64,000 nt of DNA from Phycisphaerae bacterium (GTDB taxonomy: Bacteria > Planctomycetota > Phycisphaerae > UBA1845 > UTPLA1), in NCBI GenBank assembly GCA_035275405.1, contig DATEMU010000001.1, positions 282,493-346,492 of the forward strand, given 5' to 3'. Of the stretch, positions 8,586-18,492 are shown in pieces; positions within the stretch are counted from its first letter, which is position 1; every line of letters begins with the position of its first letter. The position numbers and the translations under genes were made by a program. The notes below the pieces were generated by a model. The model did not search any database. It saw nothing but the letters and a program-made list of their open reading frames with translations, and was not told the origin of the DNA.

Positions 8586-11248
8586 TGCGAATCACCGCGG
8601 CCATCGGCCTCGCGGGCCTTGGCGGCCAATTCCAGCAGTCGCCCCTGCCATGGCGGGCCGCCGAGGTCGGGGAACCACGCCTTTTCGGATTCTATTCCCT
8701 TCCATACATCGGCCGCGCGACCGTGGCGGAGTTGATGCGCGAGCCAGTAATACCGCGCCTCCCAATAGACCTCGGGCGAGCGTTGGCGGAGGGAAGCATC
8801 TTCGAGGAGCCTGCCCCATTGCGCTTCGGCGCGATCGGCGGCGTCCGGATGGCTGGAGCTGGCGGCGAGTTGTTCTTCCAGCAGCGCCGCCCTGCGGAGA
8901 TGGTCGCCGTTGGCCGGGTCGGCGGCGATGAGCTCGTCGTATTGGGCGCGGGCCGCGGCAAACTCGCCGAGCTGGACGAGGGCCTCGGCCAAACCGACCC
9001 TGGCCGCGATCGCGGCGCGACGTAATTCGTCGCCATCCGGTTGTTTGTCCATCCACGCGATCAGCTCGCGGAGGATGCCCGCGCAGGCGGACCAGTTCTT
9101 CTTCGCATCGTCCGTGCGGTCGGCTTTTTGTAAGCGGCGGGCGGCGCCTTCGTAATGCGCGGCCAGCGCCGCGAGGAGAGGGCCGCGCTGCGCCCCGGAG
9201 GCGTCATTCAGGATCGCGTCGAATTCCCGGCGGGCAGCGGCTTCATCGCCCCGGCTGGTAAGACATCGAAGCCGAAGGAGCAGGACGCGCTCGGATTGCG
9301 GCATTCTTTGCAGAATCGACAGGGCGTCATCGATGCGCTCCAGGTCCGGACCGGCCAACAACTCCGCGGCGGCGAGGTTCGCTTCATCGACTGACGGCTG
9401 GGAGGCGGTTGAAGTGGTGGTCGGCATCCCGGCGACGGCGATCCAGGCGTCGGCGGCGGCCTTTGCGGCTTCACGGCGAGCCTGGTGAGCCGCGTCGGGA
9501 GCAAGCTGATCGTAGAGCCGCTGGCGGCAGATCGCGATGCCCCAGCGGGCGGAACGATAACGGGATGACTTTTCTGGAATGCGGGCGTAGGCCTCAAGGG
9601 CTCTGTTCCATTGACCCGTCTCCTGGTGCGCGAGGGCGGCGACCCAACGGGCTTCTCCAGCGAGATCATTGCGGGGATAACGATCGGCCAAATGAGTGGC
9701 GGCGCGGGTGAGGTTGTCGTAGTTTGCGGTCGATTTTTCCGAATTCGCGATCTGCCGCCGGCAATGATAGGCATAGACGGCCGCCTGCTCGGCAAGATCG
9801 CCGCGCGATTCCTCCCGCGCAATGCCCTCGAATTGTTCAGCGGCGGCGGATAGGTCCCCGATCTGAAAACGACAAACCGCCAGGTTGAAGGCGGCTTCCG
9901 TCCTCTCCGGGTCTTTGTCGGCGCGGCTGAGCAGCAGCGTCAGGGGTTCGATCGCCTGTCGGTACTGGGCTTCTTTCATCCAGCGCGCGGACAGCAGCGA
10001 CAATTCGGCGTCGCCGAGTTCGGCAAGGTTCTGGCGCGGACCGCGCAACGCCGCAAGGTAGACTTGGGCGATTTCCGTCCACGGCCCGCCTTGTTTGGCG
10101 ATCTCGTTGAATTCCGCCGCGGCCTTGTCGCGCAGAGCGGCCCGGCTGGCGGCATTGCGGCCTGCGGCCTTTGACTCCAGGAGGTAGCTATAAGCGGTCA
10201 CTAACGGAGCGAGGCGTTGATAGAAGTTGGATGCGCCGTCCGGATCGTTCGTTCGCTCCAGTTCCGCCAGCTCCCGGCGGGCTGCGTCGAACTCCCCGGC
10301 GGCAAGATGCGTCCGGGACTGTTCAAAGCGGGCGCGAATAATCACCGCGGACGACGCGACCGACAGGCGGACGCGATCGAACGCGGAATGGGCTTCGGTC
10401 GTCCGACCGCTCTCGCGAAGGGCGACGCCCGCGCCCAGGAGGGCGTTGTATTTTTGCTCGGAGTCTCTGGCGGAACGGGCGAGCGCGTCGAAATCGGCGA
10501 GCGCGCCATCGAGGAGGGCCTGGCGGCGTCCCGGCGCGCCGGGATCATTGGCCGATTCGGCGGGGTCGCGATCGACCATCGCCAGATAGACGGCGGTCCA
10601 GGCGGCGTTGAGGCGGCGCTGCTCGGCCAGCCGCGCGATCTTCGCGGCCAGGCCCAGGAGCAGATATTGTTCTTCCTGGGTGCGCAGGCCCACGAGCAAT
10701 TCGTCCAACCGGACGGCCGATTGTCTGTAGAGGAGATGCGCGTCGTTCAGCAGGCCGACGATTCGCGGGCGATCATAGTCAAGTCCGCTCGTCACTTCGT
10801 AACGATCCAGGTCGGGGGCCGCCTGGCGTCGAAGGATGAGTTCAGAGAGTTCGACCTGCCAGAGGGCGATGTCGTAGCGTCGGCGCAGGCCGCGCAGCCA
10901 ATTGGAGTCCCTGGCCAGCGTGAGAGCGCGGCGGTATTCGCTTGAGGCCTTTTCGAGAAACTTCTGCCGCTCCACGTCCGCCTTGGCGCCGATCGCCGCC
11001 TTGGCGTAGGCGCGGGCGATGTGGATGCGGTGCATGGTGGGCGCACCGGCGAGAAGCTCCTCCACGAGTTCCGGCATGTCCCGGTCGGTGAGTTCGTCGA
11101 CAAGCGCCCGCTGCTCGCGCGGCAGGGCGTCGTCGGGTTCGCGCTCCGCGACGTCCGGCGACTGTGCCAGGGCGGCCGCGGCGCACCCCGCGAGCGCCAG
11201 CAGGGCCAGCGGCGTTCGGCGCAGCGTTCTCGGCGAGAGGGCGTCCAT
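8582..11248 (-). CDS. Periplasmic TPR-repeat protein of the Exb/Tol-like operon
   Basis: 888 residues from ATG 11248; a longer frame reading through the upstream ExbD gene is an artefact. The N-terminus (RTPLALLALAGCAAAALAQ) is a signal peptide with a possible lipobox AGC. The rest is almost wholly helical with repeated TPR-like units, for example LLGAGVALRESGRTTEAHSA, AFNLAVCRFQIGDLSAAAEQ and GLAEALVQLGEFAAARAQYD. Such proteins are scaffolds. It begins four bases after the second ExbD gene and overlaps the following gene by four bases. By analogy with YbgF/CpoB in Tol systems it may couple the motor to envelope work; that is inference. Confidence 0.8.
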   Translation of the reverse strand: MDALSPRTLRRTPLALLALAGCAAAALAQSPDVAEREPDDALPREQRALVDELTDRDMPELVEELLAGAPTMHRIHIARAYAKAAIGAKADVERQKFLEKASSEYRRALTLARDSNWLRGLRRRYDIALWQVELSELILRRQAAPDLDRYEVTSGLDYDRPRIVGLLNDAHLLYRQSAVRLDELLVGLRTQEEQYLLLGLAAKIARLAEQRRLNAAWTAVYLAMVDRDPAESANDPGAPGRRQALLDGALADFDALARSARDSEQKYNALLGAGVALRESGRTTEAHSAFDRVRLSVASSAVIIRARFEQSRTHLAAGEFDAARRELAELERTNDPDGASNFYQRLAPLVTAYSYLLESKAAGRNAASRAALRDKAAAEFNEIAKQGGPWTEIAQVYLAALRGPRQNLAELGDAELSLLSARWMKEAQYRQAIEPLTLLLSRADKDPERTEAAFNLAVCRFQIGDLSAAAEQFEGIAREESRGDLAEQAAVYAYHCRRQIANSEKSTANYDNLTRAATHLADRYPRNDLAGEARWVAALAHQETGQWNRALEAYARIPEKSSRYRSARWGIAICRQRLYDQLAPDAAHQARREAAKAAADAWIAVAGMPTTTSTASQPSVDEANLAAAELLAGPDLERIDDALSILQRMPQSERVLLLRLRCLTSRGDEAAARREFDAILNDASGAQRGPLLAALAAHYEGAARRLQKADRTDDAKKNWSACAGILRELIAWMDKQPDGDELRRAAIAARVGLAEALVQLGEFAAARAQYDELIAADPANGDHLRRAALLEEQLAASSSHPDAADRAEAQWGRLLEDASLRQRSPEVYWEARYYWLAHQLRHGRAADVWKGIESEKAWFPDLGGPPWQGRLLELAAKAREADGRGDSQ

Positions 11249-11252
11249 GTCA

Positions 11253-11723
11253 TCACGATTCGTCGGTACGGACCGGCGTCGATCCGCCGCCGATGACCAG
11301 TTCGAGATTGGGAAAGCCGGCGCGCTGACAGGTGTCCATGGCCGAAATGACGCTTTCGAAGCGAACGGCGGGCTCCGCCAACAGGAGCACGCGACCCGCG
11401 GCGTCAGCGCCGGCGTCCTTTCTCTCGGTGAGCAGGCTCGACAACACGTCAAAGGAACTCTCGGCCAATGCCTGCCCCATGACCAGTATCCGCAGCCCCC
11501 CGGGCGATTCGCGGAGTTCGATCCGCACGACGGGCACGATGGAGACCCGAGCGCCGCCCCCCGGGCCGATTTGAGTAGGTAAGCGCGTCGGGAGCACTCC
11601 TTCGGGTGTGGCGAAACCCGTTCCGAGCATGAAAAAAATGAGGATGACCATGACGACATCAACCATGGGCGCGAGGTTGGGGATGCGGACGCGCGGCGCG
11701 CGACCGTGCAGATTTGGCATCAT
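11253..11723 (-). CDS. ExbD/TolR-family protein (second copy)
   Basis: 156 residues. Topology is a short cytoplasmic N-terminus, one helix (MVDVVMVILIFFMLGTGF) and a periplasmic domain (GRVLLLAEPAVRFESVISAM) ending in VIGGGSTPV. The aspartate in 'LAPMVDV' at the helix start is the proton-path residue of ExbD/TolR. The start codon at 11723 overlaps the stop of the first ExbD gene (ATGA), so the pair is likely co-translated. The periplasmic part is divergent from the first copy, suggesting a heterodimeric or asymmetric TolR-like unit. Confidence 0.88.
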   Translation of the reverse strand: MMPNLHGRAPRVRIPNLAPMVDVVMVILIFFMLGTGFATPEGVLPTRLPTQIGPGGGARVSIVPVVRIELRESPGGLRILVMGQALAESSFDVLSSLLTERKDAGADAAGRVLLLAEPAVRFESVISAMDTCQRAGFPNLELVIGGGSTPVRTDES

Positions 11724-12157
11724 GGTCCGGCTCCGTCGTACCGCAGCGCCCCGAAGGTGATGTCCGACACACCCGCCCTGGCACAACCCTGCAGAACGGC
11801 ATCGATGTGACCGTAGGGCAGCCGCCGATCGGCGCGGATCATGCACGTGATGTCAGGATGCTCCTGCGCCTGAGTGTCGATGTGATTCAGGACTTCTGCC
11901 AGGCTGCGCGGTTCCTCGCGGATCAGATACCTGGGTGCTCCGCGACCGTCGGCATCGGCGATGTTGATGACGATCCGTCGGTCGCGATCGCCGCCCTCCG
12001 GGTCCTGCGCGGCACGGGCGACGGGCAGGTCGATCCGGCTGATTTCCTGCTCCACCATCCGCGTGGCGAGCATGAAGAAAATGAGCAGGCACATCATGAC
12101 ATCGACCATGGGGGCCAGGTTGAGATCGAAGGATGCGGCCGATGGGATGTTTCGCAT
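11720..12157 (-). CDS. ExbD/TolR-family protein (first copy)
   Basis: 145 residues. The helix LAPMVDVMMCLLIFFML contains the conserved membrane aspartate, and the periplasmic domain has DITCMIRADRRLPYGHIDAV and AGVSDITFGAL, matching the usual ExbD/TolR fold. It follows the TolQ/ExbB gene by 23 bases. ExbD and TolR form the proton-conducting core with ExbB/TolQ and pass energy to a periplasm-spanning partner. Two tandem, non-identical copies behind one motor gene are common in planctomycetes, but their partners are largely unstudied. Confidence 0.9.
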   Translation of the reverse strand: MRNIPSAASFDLNLAPMVDVMMCLLIFFMLATRMVEQEISRIDLPVARAAQDPEGGDRDRRIVINIADADGRGAPRYLIREEPRSLAEVLNHIDTQAQEHPDITCMIRADRRLPYGHIDAVLQGCARAGVSDITFGALRYDGAGP

Positions 12158-12180
12158 GCCGGTCCTCGTTAAGGGAACGC

Positions 12181-13002
12181 TCAGCCCGCCACCGGCGCGG
12201 CCGCCGGCTCGTTCTTGGAGATGGAATCGTTCTTGGGGACGGAATCGTTTTTGGCGGTGGTCGCGACCGCCGAACCGACGGTGATCGGCCGGAAATATTC
12301 AAGGAGATCAATGACGGCGGCGTGCGCGGAGGTCGTGAAGGCGTCCACGCGGCTGCGGCAGATTCCGAAAAAGCCGAGGGAGATAATGGCGACGGCGAGG
12401 CCGAGGAAGGTATTGACGAGGGCGAGGCTGATACCGCCCGCAAGATTTTCCGGTTTGTAGGCGCCGTGCGCATCCTGCATCGCGCCGAAGGCGCGGATCA
12501 TTCCGAGCACGGTGCCCAGCAGTCCCATGAGCGGGGCGAGATTTCCGATGATGTTCAAATACTCAACCTTGCGAAACAGGCGGCTGGACCAGGCGGCGGC
12601 GCGTTCCTGCGAGGCCTCGTACATGGCGTCGAAGCCGTTGCGCCCGTGGCGCAGGCCGATCGTCAGGACGTCAGCGAACATCGACCGGCTGGCACGGACG
12701 GACTCGATGCACTCCTTGAACTTGCGGGCCTCGATGAGCTGGCGCGTTTCCTCGAACTCGGCCGCCGGCAGCATGGTCGCGTTCCGGATCGACCAGAAAT
12801 GCTCGACGATGATGGTCACGGAGGCGAGGGAAAGCAGGAGGATGATCGCGCCCGGCCACTCGGCCCCTTCGAGGATGACCTGGAGGAGCGATTTTCCGGC
12901 GGTCGTGGGGGTATCGGCGGCGAAGATTACGGTGGCGCTGCCGGCAAAGACCATCGCTGCGAGGACGGCAGCGCGAAGGTAGTACATTTTCGCTCGGTGC
13001 AT
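12181..13002 (-). CDS. MotA/TolQ/ExbB-family proton channel protein
   Basis: 273 residues from ATG 13002, which has AAGGG upstream; in-frame codons further upstream belong to the preceding gene. It begins with a signal-like helix (AAVLAAMVFAGSATVIFA). The three family helices follow: WPGAIILLLSLASVTIIVEH, LNIIGNLAPLMGLLGTVLGM and ISLALVNTFLGLAVAIISLG. The motif APLMGLLGTVLGMI and the T/S residues of the third helix are diagnostic. A short Ala/Asn/Asp-rich tail with repeated KNDS units ends the protein. It forms the stator-like channel with the two ExbD proteins downstream. Confidence 0.92.
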   Translation of the reverse strand: MHRAKMYYLRAAVLAAMVFAGSATVIFAADTPTTAGKSLLQVILEGAEWPGAIILLLSLASVTIIVEHFWSIRNATMLPAAEFEETRQLIEARKFKECIESVRASRSMFADVLTIGLRHGRNGFDAMYEASQERAAAWSSRLFRKVEYLNIIGNLAPLMGLLGTVLGMIRAFGAMQDAHGAYKPENLAGGISLALVNTFLGLAVAIISLGFFGICRSRVDAFTTSAHAAVIDLLEYFRPITVGSAVATTAKNDSVPKNDSISKNEPAAAPVAG

Positions 13003-13018
13003 GTGGGGCCCTTGGCGT

Positions 13019-14068
13019 TTAGCGGCGGAGGTCCTCTTCGGTGACATGCTTATACACGCCGCCGTTGGATTCGGCGATGGCCCGGAGCACCCGCTCGCCT
13101 TCGCCCATTGTGTCATACACGAAAAGTATCGCATTGATCGTGGATTGCCGGTTTCGGTTGAACTGCCGGATCGTTCGGACGATGTTCTTGTTTTCCTCGC
13201 CGAAGTCGCCGTCGGAAAGCAGGAACAGCACGTCCGGCTTGTAACCCAGGCCGAGCCGTATCGCGGCCACCGGCTCGGTCTGGCCGCTGGGCACGATGCG
13301 GCCGATGGCAGCGAAGGCGTGTTGTTTGTTGGCGAGGGTCGCGGGCTTCATTCGCGAAAATAACTCCGTCGGCTTGCCCTCGTTGAACCAGATCACCTCA
13401 AAAATCTGGTCGCGCTCCAGCGAGCCGATGGCCCGTTTCAATTCGCGCTGGAGCAGGCCAAACGTGTCGCTCATGGACCCGCTGCGGTCCATGACATAGA
13501 CAATCGAGCGCGCCCGCTGGCCTTCGCCGACGCCCCACAGGCTTCCCACAGGACCGCCGCCGGCGAGATCCCGATCTCCCAGACCGGTTCCCTGGCCACC
13601 CTGACCCGATGCGGAATCGAGACCGATGCCCACCACATCGCCTCGGCGCAGTTCTCCGGCGGCGTCGGCCAGTCCCGCGCCGGTAGGTACCGAACTGGCC
13701 TCGATGGGAGGCTGTTCCTGCTTCAAAAGATCGGAAAGGTCGGTCGAATCGCTCTTGAACTCGGCGGCCTTCGAGGAATCCGGCCGCTCGATGTAGGCGT
13801 AACCGGGGAATTGAAATCCTCCGCCGGGCGCGGTCGATTCCACCGCGGAGACCACGTGCACCTTAAAGTCGCGATCGGAGGGCTCGATGGTGCCTCCGAT
13901 GGCCCATGTGGCGAGCCCCAGCAGAAGGACCATGAAAGCGTGAACGAGAAGGCTGATACCCGCGGAGCCGACAGTCTGCACGTAACCTCCGGCCTTGGGC
14001 TGAGGCGAAAGTGCATCGGCATTGGCGGGTGGCTCGAAGGTCGCGGGGGGCAATGGAAGGGGCTCCAT
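13019..14068 (-). CDS. Membrane-anchored von Willebrand factor A domain protein
   Basis: 349 residues. A proline-rich cytoplasmic N-terminus of about 35 residues leads to one helix at 37-57 (ISLLVHAFMVLLLGLATWAI), then a glycine-rich linker and a vWA domain from about 188. The metal-ion site DRSGS is at 194-198, with the later T (GQTEP) and D (LLSDGDFGE) of the MIDAS. Topology mimics TonB or TolA: anchored by an N-terminal helix with a long periplasmic part. First gene of the operon with TolQ/ExbB and ExbD, so it is a candidate for the energised arm. vWA domains bind protein partners through a divalent cation. Confidence 0.87.
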   Translation of the reverse strand: MEPLPLPPATFEPPANADALSPQPKAGGYVQTVGSAGISLLVHAFMVLLLGLATWAIGGTIEPSDRDFKVHVVSAVESTAPGGGFQFPGYAYIERPDSSKAAEFKSDSTDLSDLLKQEQPPIEASSVPTGAGLADAAGELRRGDVVGIGLDSASGQGGQGTGLGDRDLAGGGPVGSLWGVGEGQRARSIVYVMDRSGSMSDTFGLLQRELKRAIGSLERDQIFEVIWFNEGKPTELFSRMKPATLANKQHAFAAIGRIVPSGQTEPVAAIRLGLGYKPDVLFLLSDGDFGEENKNIVRTIRQFNRNRQSTINAILFVYDTMGEGERVLRAIAESNGGVYKHVTEEDLRR

Positions 14069-14107
14069 TACGGGCTGTCCGGTGTGTTCGGTCGTGGGCG
14101 ACGATGG

Positions 14108-14135
14108 ATTATACGCGGCACAGCAGGGGTATCAA
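14108..14135 (-). promoter_or_regulatory. Near-consensus promoter of the vWA-TolQ-ExbD operon
   Basis: On the minus strand TTGATA (14130-14135), a 16-base spacer and a perfect TATAAT (14108-14113). The start would fall near 14101, leaving a leader of about 33 bases before the vWA gene. No clear Shine-Dalgarno site precedes that ATG. Confidence 0.6.
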
Positions 14136-14212
14136 AGCGTGTCGCACAAAAAGCGATTGCGAATCCGCCGGGATCGAGGGATCGAGAGCGCCGAAGGCGG
14201 CAGGTCCCCTGA

Positions 14213-15286
14213 TTATTGTGTTTGGGTTACGGACTGGGCGAGTTCCTTTGACGTCTCGTAGTACTTGAGGACACGCTTGAATTCCTCGGCTTGTTCGCCG
14301 GTGGTCAGGTCGATGGCTTTTTTCTGGGTGGCGATGGCGGCGTCGATCATGCCCATGGTGCACTGGGTCTGCGCGAGTAAGAGCAGGGCCTCGGCGTCCT
14401 GACCGTTGGTCAGTTCGTTGGCTCGATTGACGCTGCGATAGAGCATGGCGGCGTTTCGATCGGAGAGCGGCTTTTCCAATTCGACGGCGGCAAGCTGCAG
14501 CAGACCGTCGGACGAGTCCTTCATGGCCACTTCGATCTTGGCCTCCCAGGCGGGGATCTGGTCCTCCATGTCGAATTCGGCGAGAAGTTGCTTCTTGATC
14601 AAGTACGCCTGAATGTCGTTTGGCTTGAGGGCCATGATCTCATCAAGGATTTTGAAGACCCGCTCCTTGTCCTGGTTCCCGTAAGCGGCGCGAAGCTCAC
14701 CCATCAACTCGTTGGCCTTCTTGGCGTTAGCCGCGGCTTTCTTGGCGGCGACGATGTCGAAGCTGCCGGTCAGGACCTGTTTGATGGTATCGTCCATGAC
14801 CTTGGTGTCGGCGAGGGGGTTGCCGGTCCACACGATGGTGCCGGTCTTATCGACGACAAACGCGTAGGGGATGCCTTCGACGTCTTTCATCCAGACGTTT
14901 TGGGTGTCCATGTCTTCGTCGGAGCCGACGAAGTAGGGCATCTCCAGCTTCAACTTCTTGGCCTTGCCGCTTAAGAAGCTGGCGATCGTGTCAGGCTCTT
15001 CGTTGCTGATCCCGAGGACCACGAGACCGTCCTTCTGATGTTTCCGGTGAAGCTCGGCGAGGTGGGGAACGCTCTTCATGCACGGACCGCACCACGTCGC
15101 CCAGAATTCGACGAGGAAAATGTGCTTCTCGGCGCCCTTGTCGTTAGGGAGGGCGGGCGGCGCCAGGGTCATCCACTTGGCGACTTTCACCGGCGGGGCC
15201 TTGTCGCCGATCTGCGGGGCGGCACGAACCAGGGAAGGAAATAATACCGCGAACGTGGTCGCAAGAAGCAGGGAGTATCGTGTCAT
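14213..15286 (-). CDS. Secreted TlpA-like thioredoxin with helical C-terminal extension
   Basis: 357 residues. Signal peptide (LLLATTFAVLFPSLVRA), then a thioredoxin fold of the TlpA/ResA class: IFLVEFWATWCGPCMKSVPH carries the CxxC redox pair, and VEGIPYAFVVDKTG carries the cis-proline loop. The last 170 residues are helical with TPR-like units (VFKILDEIMALKPNDIQAYL, LLLLAQTQCTMGMIDAAIAT). Family members reduce or oxidise disulfides in the envelope, for example in cytochrome c maturation; this extension suggests a dedicated client. AAGGA precedes the ATG. Gap to the vWA operon is 144 bases with its own promoter. Confidence 0.87.
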   Translation of the reverse strand: MTRYSLLLATTFAVLFPSLVRAAPQIGDKAPPVKVAKWMTLAPPALPNDKGAEKHIFLVEFWATWCGPCMKSVPHLAELHRKHQKDGLVVLGISNEEPDTIASFLSGKAKKLKLEMPYFVGSDEDMDTQNVWMKDVEGIPYAFVVDKTGTIVWTGNPLADTKVMDDTIKQVLTGSFDIVAAKKAAANAKKANELMGELRAAYGNQDKERVFKILDEIMALKPNDIQAYLIKKQLLAEFDMEDQIPAWEAKIEVAMKDSSDGLLQLAAVELEKPLSDRNAAMLYRSVNRANELTNGQDAEALLLLAQTQCTMGMIDAAIATQKKAIDLTTGEQAEEFKRVLKYYETSKELAQSVTQTQ

Positions 15287-15381
15287 GTTGTCCTTTTCAA
15301 ACAGGGTGGTCAGTTCCCATCCGTTCGGCTCGTGGCCGGGCGGCAGCTACGCCATCCCTGTAGAATGCTATCCTATTTACC

Positions 15382-16140
15382 GTGGATCGGCCAGCCTTTG
15401 ACACGACCGTACGCCCGGCCCTGCCCCTGTATCAGGGGCAGTCGGGGCCCTGCGCCTATCTGCCGGGACGGACCGCAACTCATGAATACATGCTGAGCCG
15501 GCAATTGGCCCCGGAAAGCTATCAACGGCTCATGGACGCCGGGTTTCGCCGCAGCGGGTGTATTGTCTATCGTCCGATTTGCGAGGGGTGCCGGGAGTGC
15601 ATACCGATCCGCGTGCCGGTTCGGGATTTCGCGCCCAGTCGTTCGCAGCGGCGGGTGCAACGGCGCAACGCCGATGTCCGCGTGACGATTGACGTGCCAA
15701 GAGCGACGGATGAGAAATGGCGCCTCTACCACGAATACCGTCTATGGCAACACGACGACGTGGGGGGCGACGAGCGGGAGGATTTTGAGGAATTTCTTTA
15801 CCACTCGCCGCTCGAAGAGGCCGGGCGAACCTTTACCCTCGAGATGTGTTACTGGATTGGAGAGCGGCTGGCGGCGGTGGGGATTGTGGACGTCTGTCCG
15901 GACTCCCTGTCCAGCGTTTATGTTTATTTCGATCCGATCCATGCCCAGCGCAGCCTGGGGGTCTTCAGCGCCTTGTGCGAGATTGAGGAATGTCGGCGGA
16001 AGGGGTTGGCGTACTGGTATGTCGGGTACTACGTTCAGGATTGTCGCCAAATGAATTACAAGGCCCAGTACCGGCCGTATGAGTTGCTGGGGCGGGACGG
16101 GGTGTGGCGGAGACCGCGCGCGGAGGGGGCTTTGCCATGA
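15382..16140 (+). CDS. bpt: Aspartate/glutamate leucyltransferase
   Basis: 252 residues from GTG. Bpt adds leucine from leucyl-tRNA to the N-terminus of proteins that begin with aspartate or glutamate, marking them for ClpS/ClpAP (N-end rule). Seen: the N-terminal cysteine cluster CEGCRECIPIRV, YMLSRQL, GFRRSGCIVYRPICEGC, and the C-terminal GNAT-like region with SSVYVYFDP, SLGVFSALCEIEECR, YWYVGYYVQDCRQMNYKAQ and RPYELLG. Length is normal for the family (about 235-255). The stop overlaps the next start (ATGA at 16137-16140). Confidence 0.92.
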   Translation: MDRPAFDTTVRPALPLYQGQSGPCAYLPGRTATHEYMLSRQLAPESYQRLMDAGFRRSGCIVYRPICEGCRECIPIRVPVRDFAPSRSQRRVQRRNADVRVTIDVPRATDEKWRLYHEYRLWQHDDVGGDEREDFEEFLYHSPLEEAGRTFTLEMCYWIGERLAAVGIVDVCPDSLSSVYVYFDPIHAQRSLGVFSALCEIEECRRKGLAYWYVGYYVQDCRQMNYKAQYRPYELLGRDGVWRRPRAEGALP

Positions 16141-17096
16141 GGACAGGAATTGAAAAGCGCCGGCTTTCGACGCTGAAGGTCCATGAGTGTGACGACCCGT
16201 CGCAATCGCTTCTCCTGAGCCTGGAAGCGGTGCTTTCCGCCTACGGTCGATGCGTTCCTCGCGACGAGCTTGCGGCGGCTTTGGGTGATGCGTTTCTTTT
16301 AACTTACGCCGCCGAGGCCCGGCCGGGAGAACAGTGGAACACCTATGGGCGGCACGCATTCCTCGAGTCAGCGGCTCGTTTGTACGGTCTGGAGCTGCGC
16401 GATCTTCACCCACCGGATGCGGCGCCATTGCCGCTGCCTCCGCCGGAGTTTGAGGATCACTTTACGGACAGCTACCTGCCCCTAGTGCGAACGGCGCTGG
16501 ACCACGAACACCCGGCGCTGGCATGGATGGGCTGGCCGGCGCCGCAGCGGGCGATTTGGGGAGTCATTACAGATTACGATCCGTCGCGAGGCGAATGTCT
16601 CGGACGCTCCATCTACTCGGGCGGGCGGACGGTGGCGCTCGCGGCCGCGCCGGTGCAGATATACACGGTACAGGAATATCGAGAGACGACTCCGCCTCCG
16701 CCGGCGATCATCGATGTGGCGCTTAATCGCGCTGCGGCGGTGCTCGCCGATCGGCTGCCCGTGAAGTATCGCGTGGTGACGGGCGTGGTGGCGTTGGAGA
16801 AGTGGCGGGCGGCGGCGATGGAGGATTCTGGTGCGGATTGGCATTCGCGTCTGGTGCAGTCATTCGTGACTGGTCGCAGGCGAGCGGTGGAGTTCTTTCG
16901 ACTGCACTGTGGCGCCGCTTCGGCTGATCAGGCGGCGGCGGTCGAGCAATACGCGGCGATCTTCGAGGAGCAGGTGCAGTTCCTGGCGCCGCTGGCGCGT
17001 GAGTCGAACGGACCGGCTGAGTTGCAAAAGGAGCTGCCGGCGGTCTTGGATTTGATTATCGCGTTGGAGCAGCGGGGGGCGGCGGTTATTCAATGA
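16137..17096 (+). CDS. Uncharacterised protein coupled to bpt
   Basis: 319 residues. The ATG at 16137 overlaps the bpt stop codon, so translation is likely coupled. The first half (SLEAVLSAYGRCVPRDELAA, FLESAARLYGLELRDL) and the later WGVITDYDPSRGECLGRSIY hint at a cysteine-peptidase-like or BtrH-like N-terminal fold, but no convincing Cys-His pair is visible. The C-terminal 110 residues are helical (AAVEQYAAIFEEQVQFLAPL) and end in an Ala/Glu-rich helix. Its last 11 bases overlap the end of the convergent 88-residue gene. Function unknown. Confidence 0.65.
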   Translation: MRTGIEKRRLSTLKVHECDDPSQSLLLSLEAVLSAYGRCVPRDELAAALGDAFLLTYAAEARPGEQWNTYGRHAFLESAARLYGLELRDLHPPDAAPLPLPPPEFEDHFTDSYLPLVRTALDHEHPALAWMGWPAPQRAIWGVITDYDPSRGECLGRSIYSGGRTVALAAAPVQIYTVQEYRETTPPPPAIIDVALNRAAAVLADRLPVKYRVVTGVVALEKWRAAAMEDSGADWHSRLVQSFVTGRRRAVEFFRLHCGAASADQAAAVEQYAAIFEEQVQFLAPLARESNGPAELQKELPAVLDLIIALEQRGAAVIQ

Positions 17097-17352
17097 CCCG
17101 GCGGCGGGGGTTACGGATGTCGCAGGACACGCCCACGTTGCCGATCCAGCGGTCCCAAGCGGAATGGTCGGAGATATCGACGCCGGCGGCTTTGGCCTGG
17201 CGCTGGAGATACGTCTGCAATTCAATGAGGAAGTCGGTGTCCATCAGCTCGGGGTGGTCGCCCAAGTGCTGATGCAGCACGCGGTACACAAGCTTCAATT
17301 CCTCGGCATCGAGCGCCGCCACGACCGCATCGGCACGTTCTTCAAAGCTCAT
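17086..17352 (-). CDS. Small uncharacterised protein
   Basis: 88 residues with GGAGGT just upstream of the ATG. Mostly helical and acidic (EERADAVVAALDAEELKLVY, DFLIELQTYLQRQAKAAG), soluble, with a conserved-looking motif DISDHSAWDRWIG. It overlaps the end of the bpt-linked gene tail to tail by 11 bases. A good ribosome site and codon use argue for a real gene. Confidence 0.65.
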   Translation of the reverse strand: MSFEERADAVVAALDAEELKLVYRVLHQHLGDHPELMDTDFLIELQTYLQRQAKAAGVDISDHSAWDRWIGNVGVSCDIRNPRRRVIE

Positions 17353-17387
17353 GAGACCTCCGGGCTGATCGAATTAGTTCGGGCTCG

Positions 17388-17410
17388 GCCCGCCACAAGT
17401 GTCGGCGGGC
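17388..17410. repeat. Short GC-rich hairpin
   Basis: GCCCGCC (17388-17394) is inverted at 17404-17410 (GGCGGGC) with a nine-base loop, followed by AACCCGCCC. It lies between the starts of the 88-residue gene and the end of argF. No T-tract, so it is not a standard terminator for argF. Confidence 0.4.
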
Positions 17411-17442
17411 AGAACCCGCCCTACGGGACATTGTAGCGTCAA

Positions 17443-18375
<933 letters not shown>

Positions 18376-18394
18376 GTGTTCGTACTCCTTTTTG

Positions 18395-18423
18395 CTATTA
18401 CGGGCGAGAATATTACGGAACAA
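18395..18423 (-). promoter_or_regulatory. Possible argF promoter
   Basis: Minus strand TTGTTC (18418-18423), 17-base spacer, TAATAG (18395-18400), each matching four of six consensus bases, about 20 bases before the argF start. Weak support. Confidence 0.3.
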
Positions 18424-18492
18424 AGGCGGGGGGGACAATGACTGTTGAAAAGGTTCGACTCGTGACACGAGCGAACGCTACGGTAGAGCGCA

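Noticed and set aside
11249..11662. N-terminal extension of the TPR gene up to 11662
   Set aside because: It reads through the second ExbD gene; the signal peptide begins at ATG 11248.
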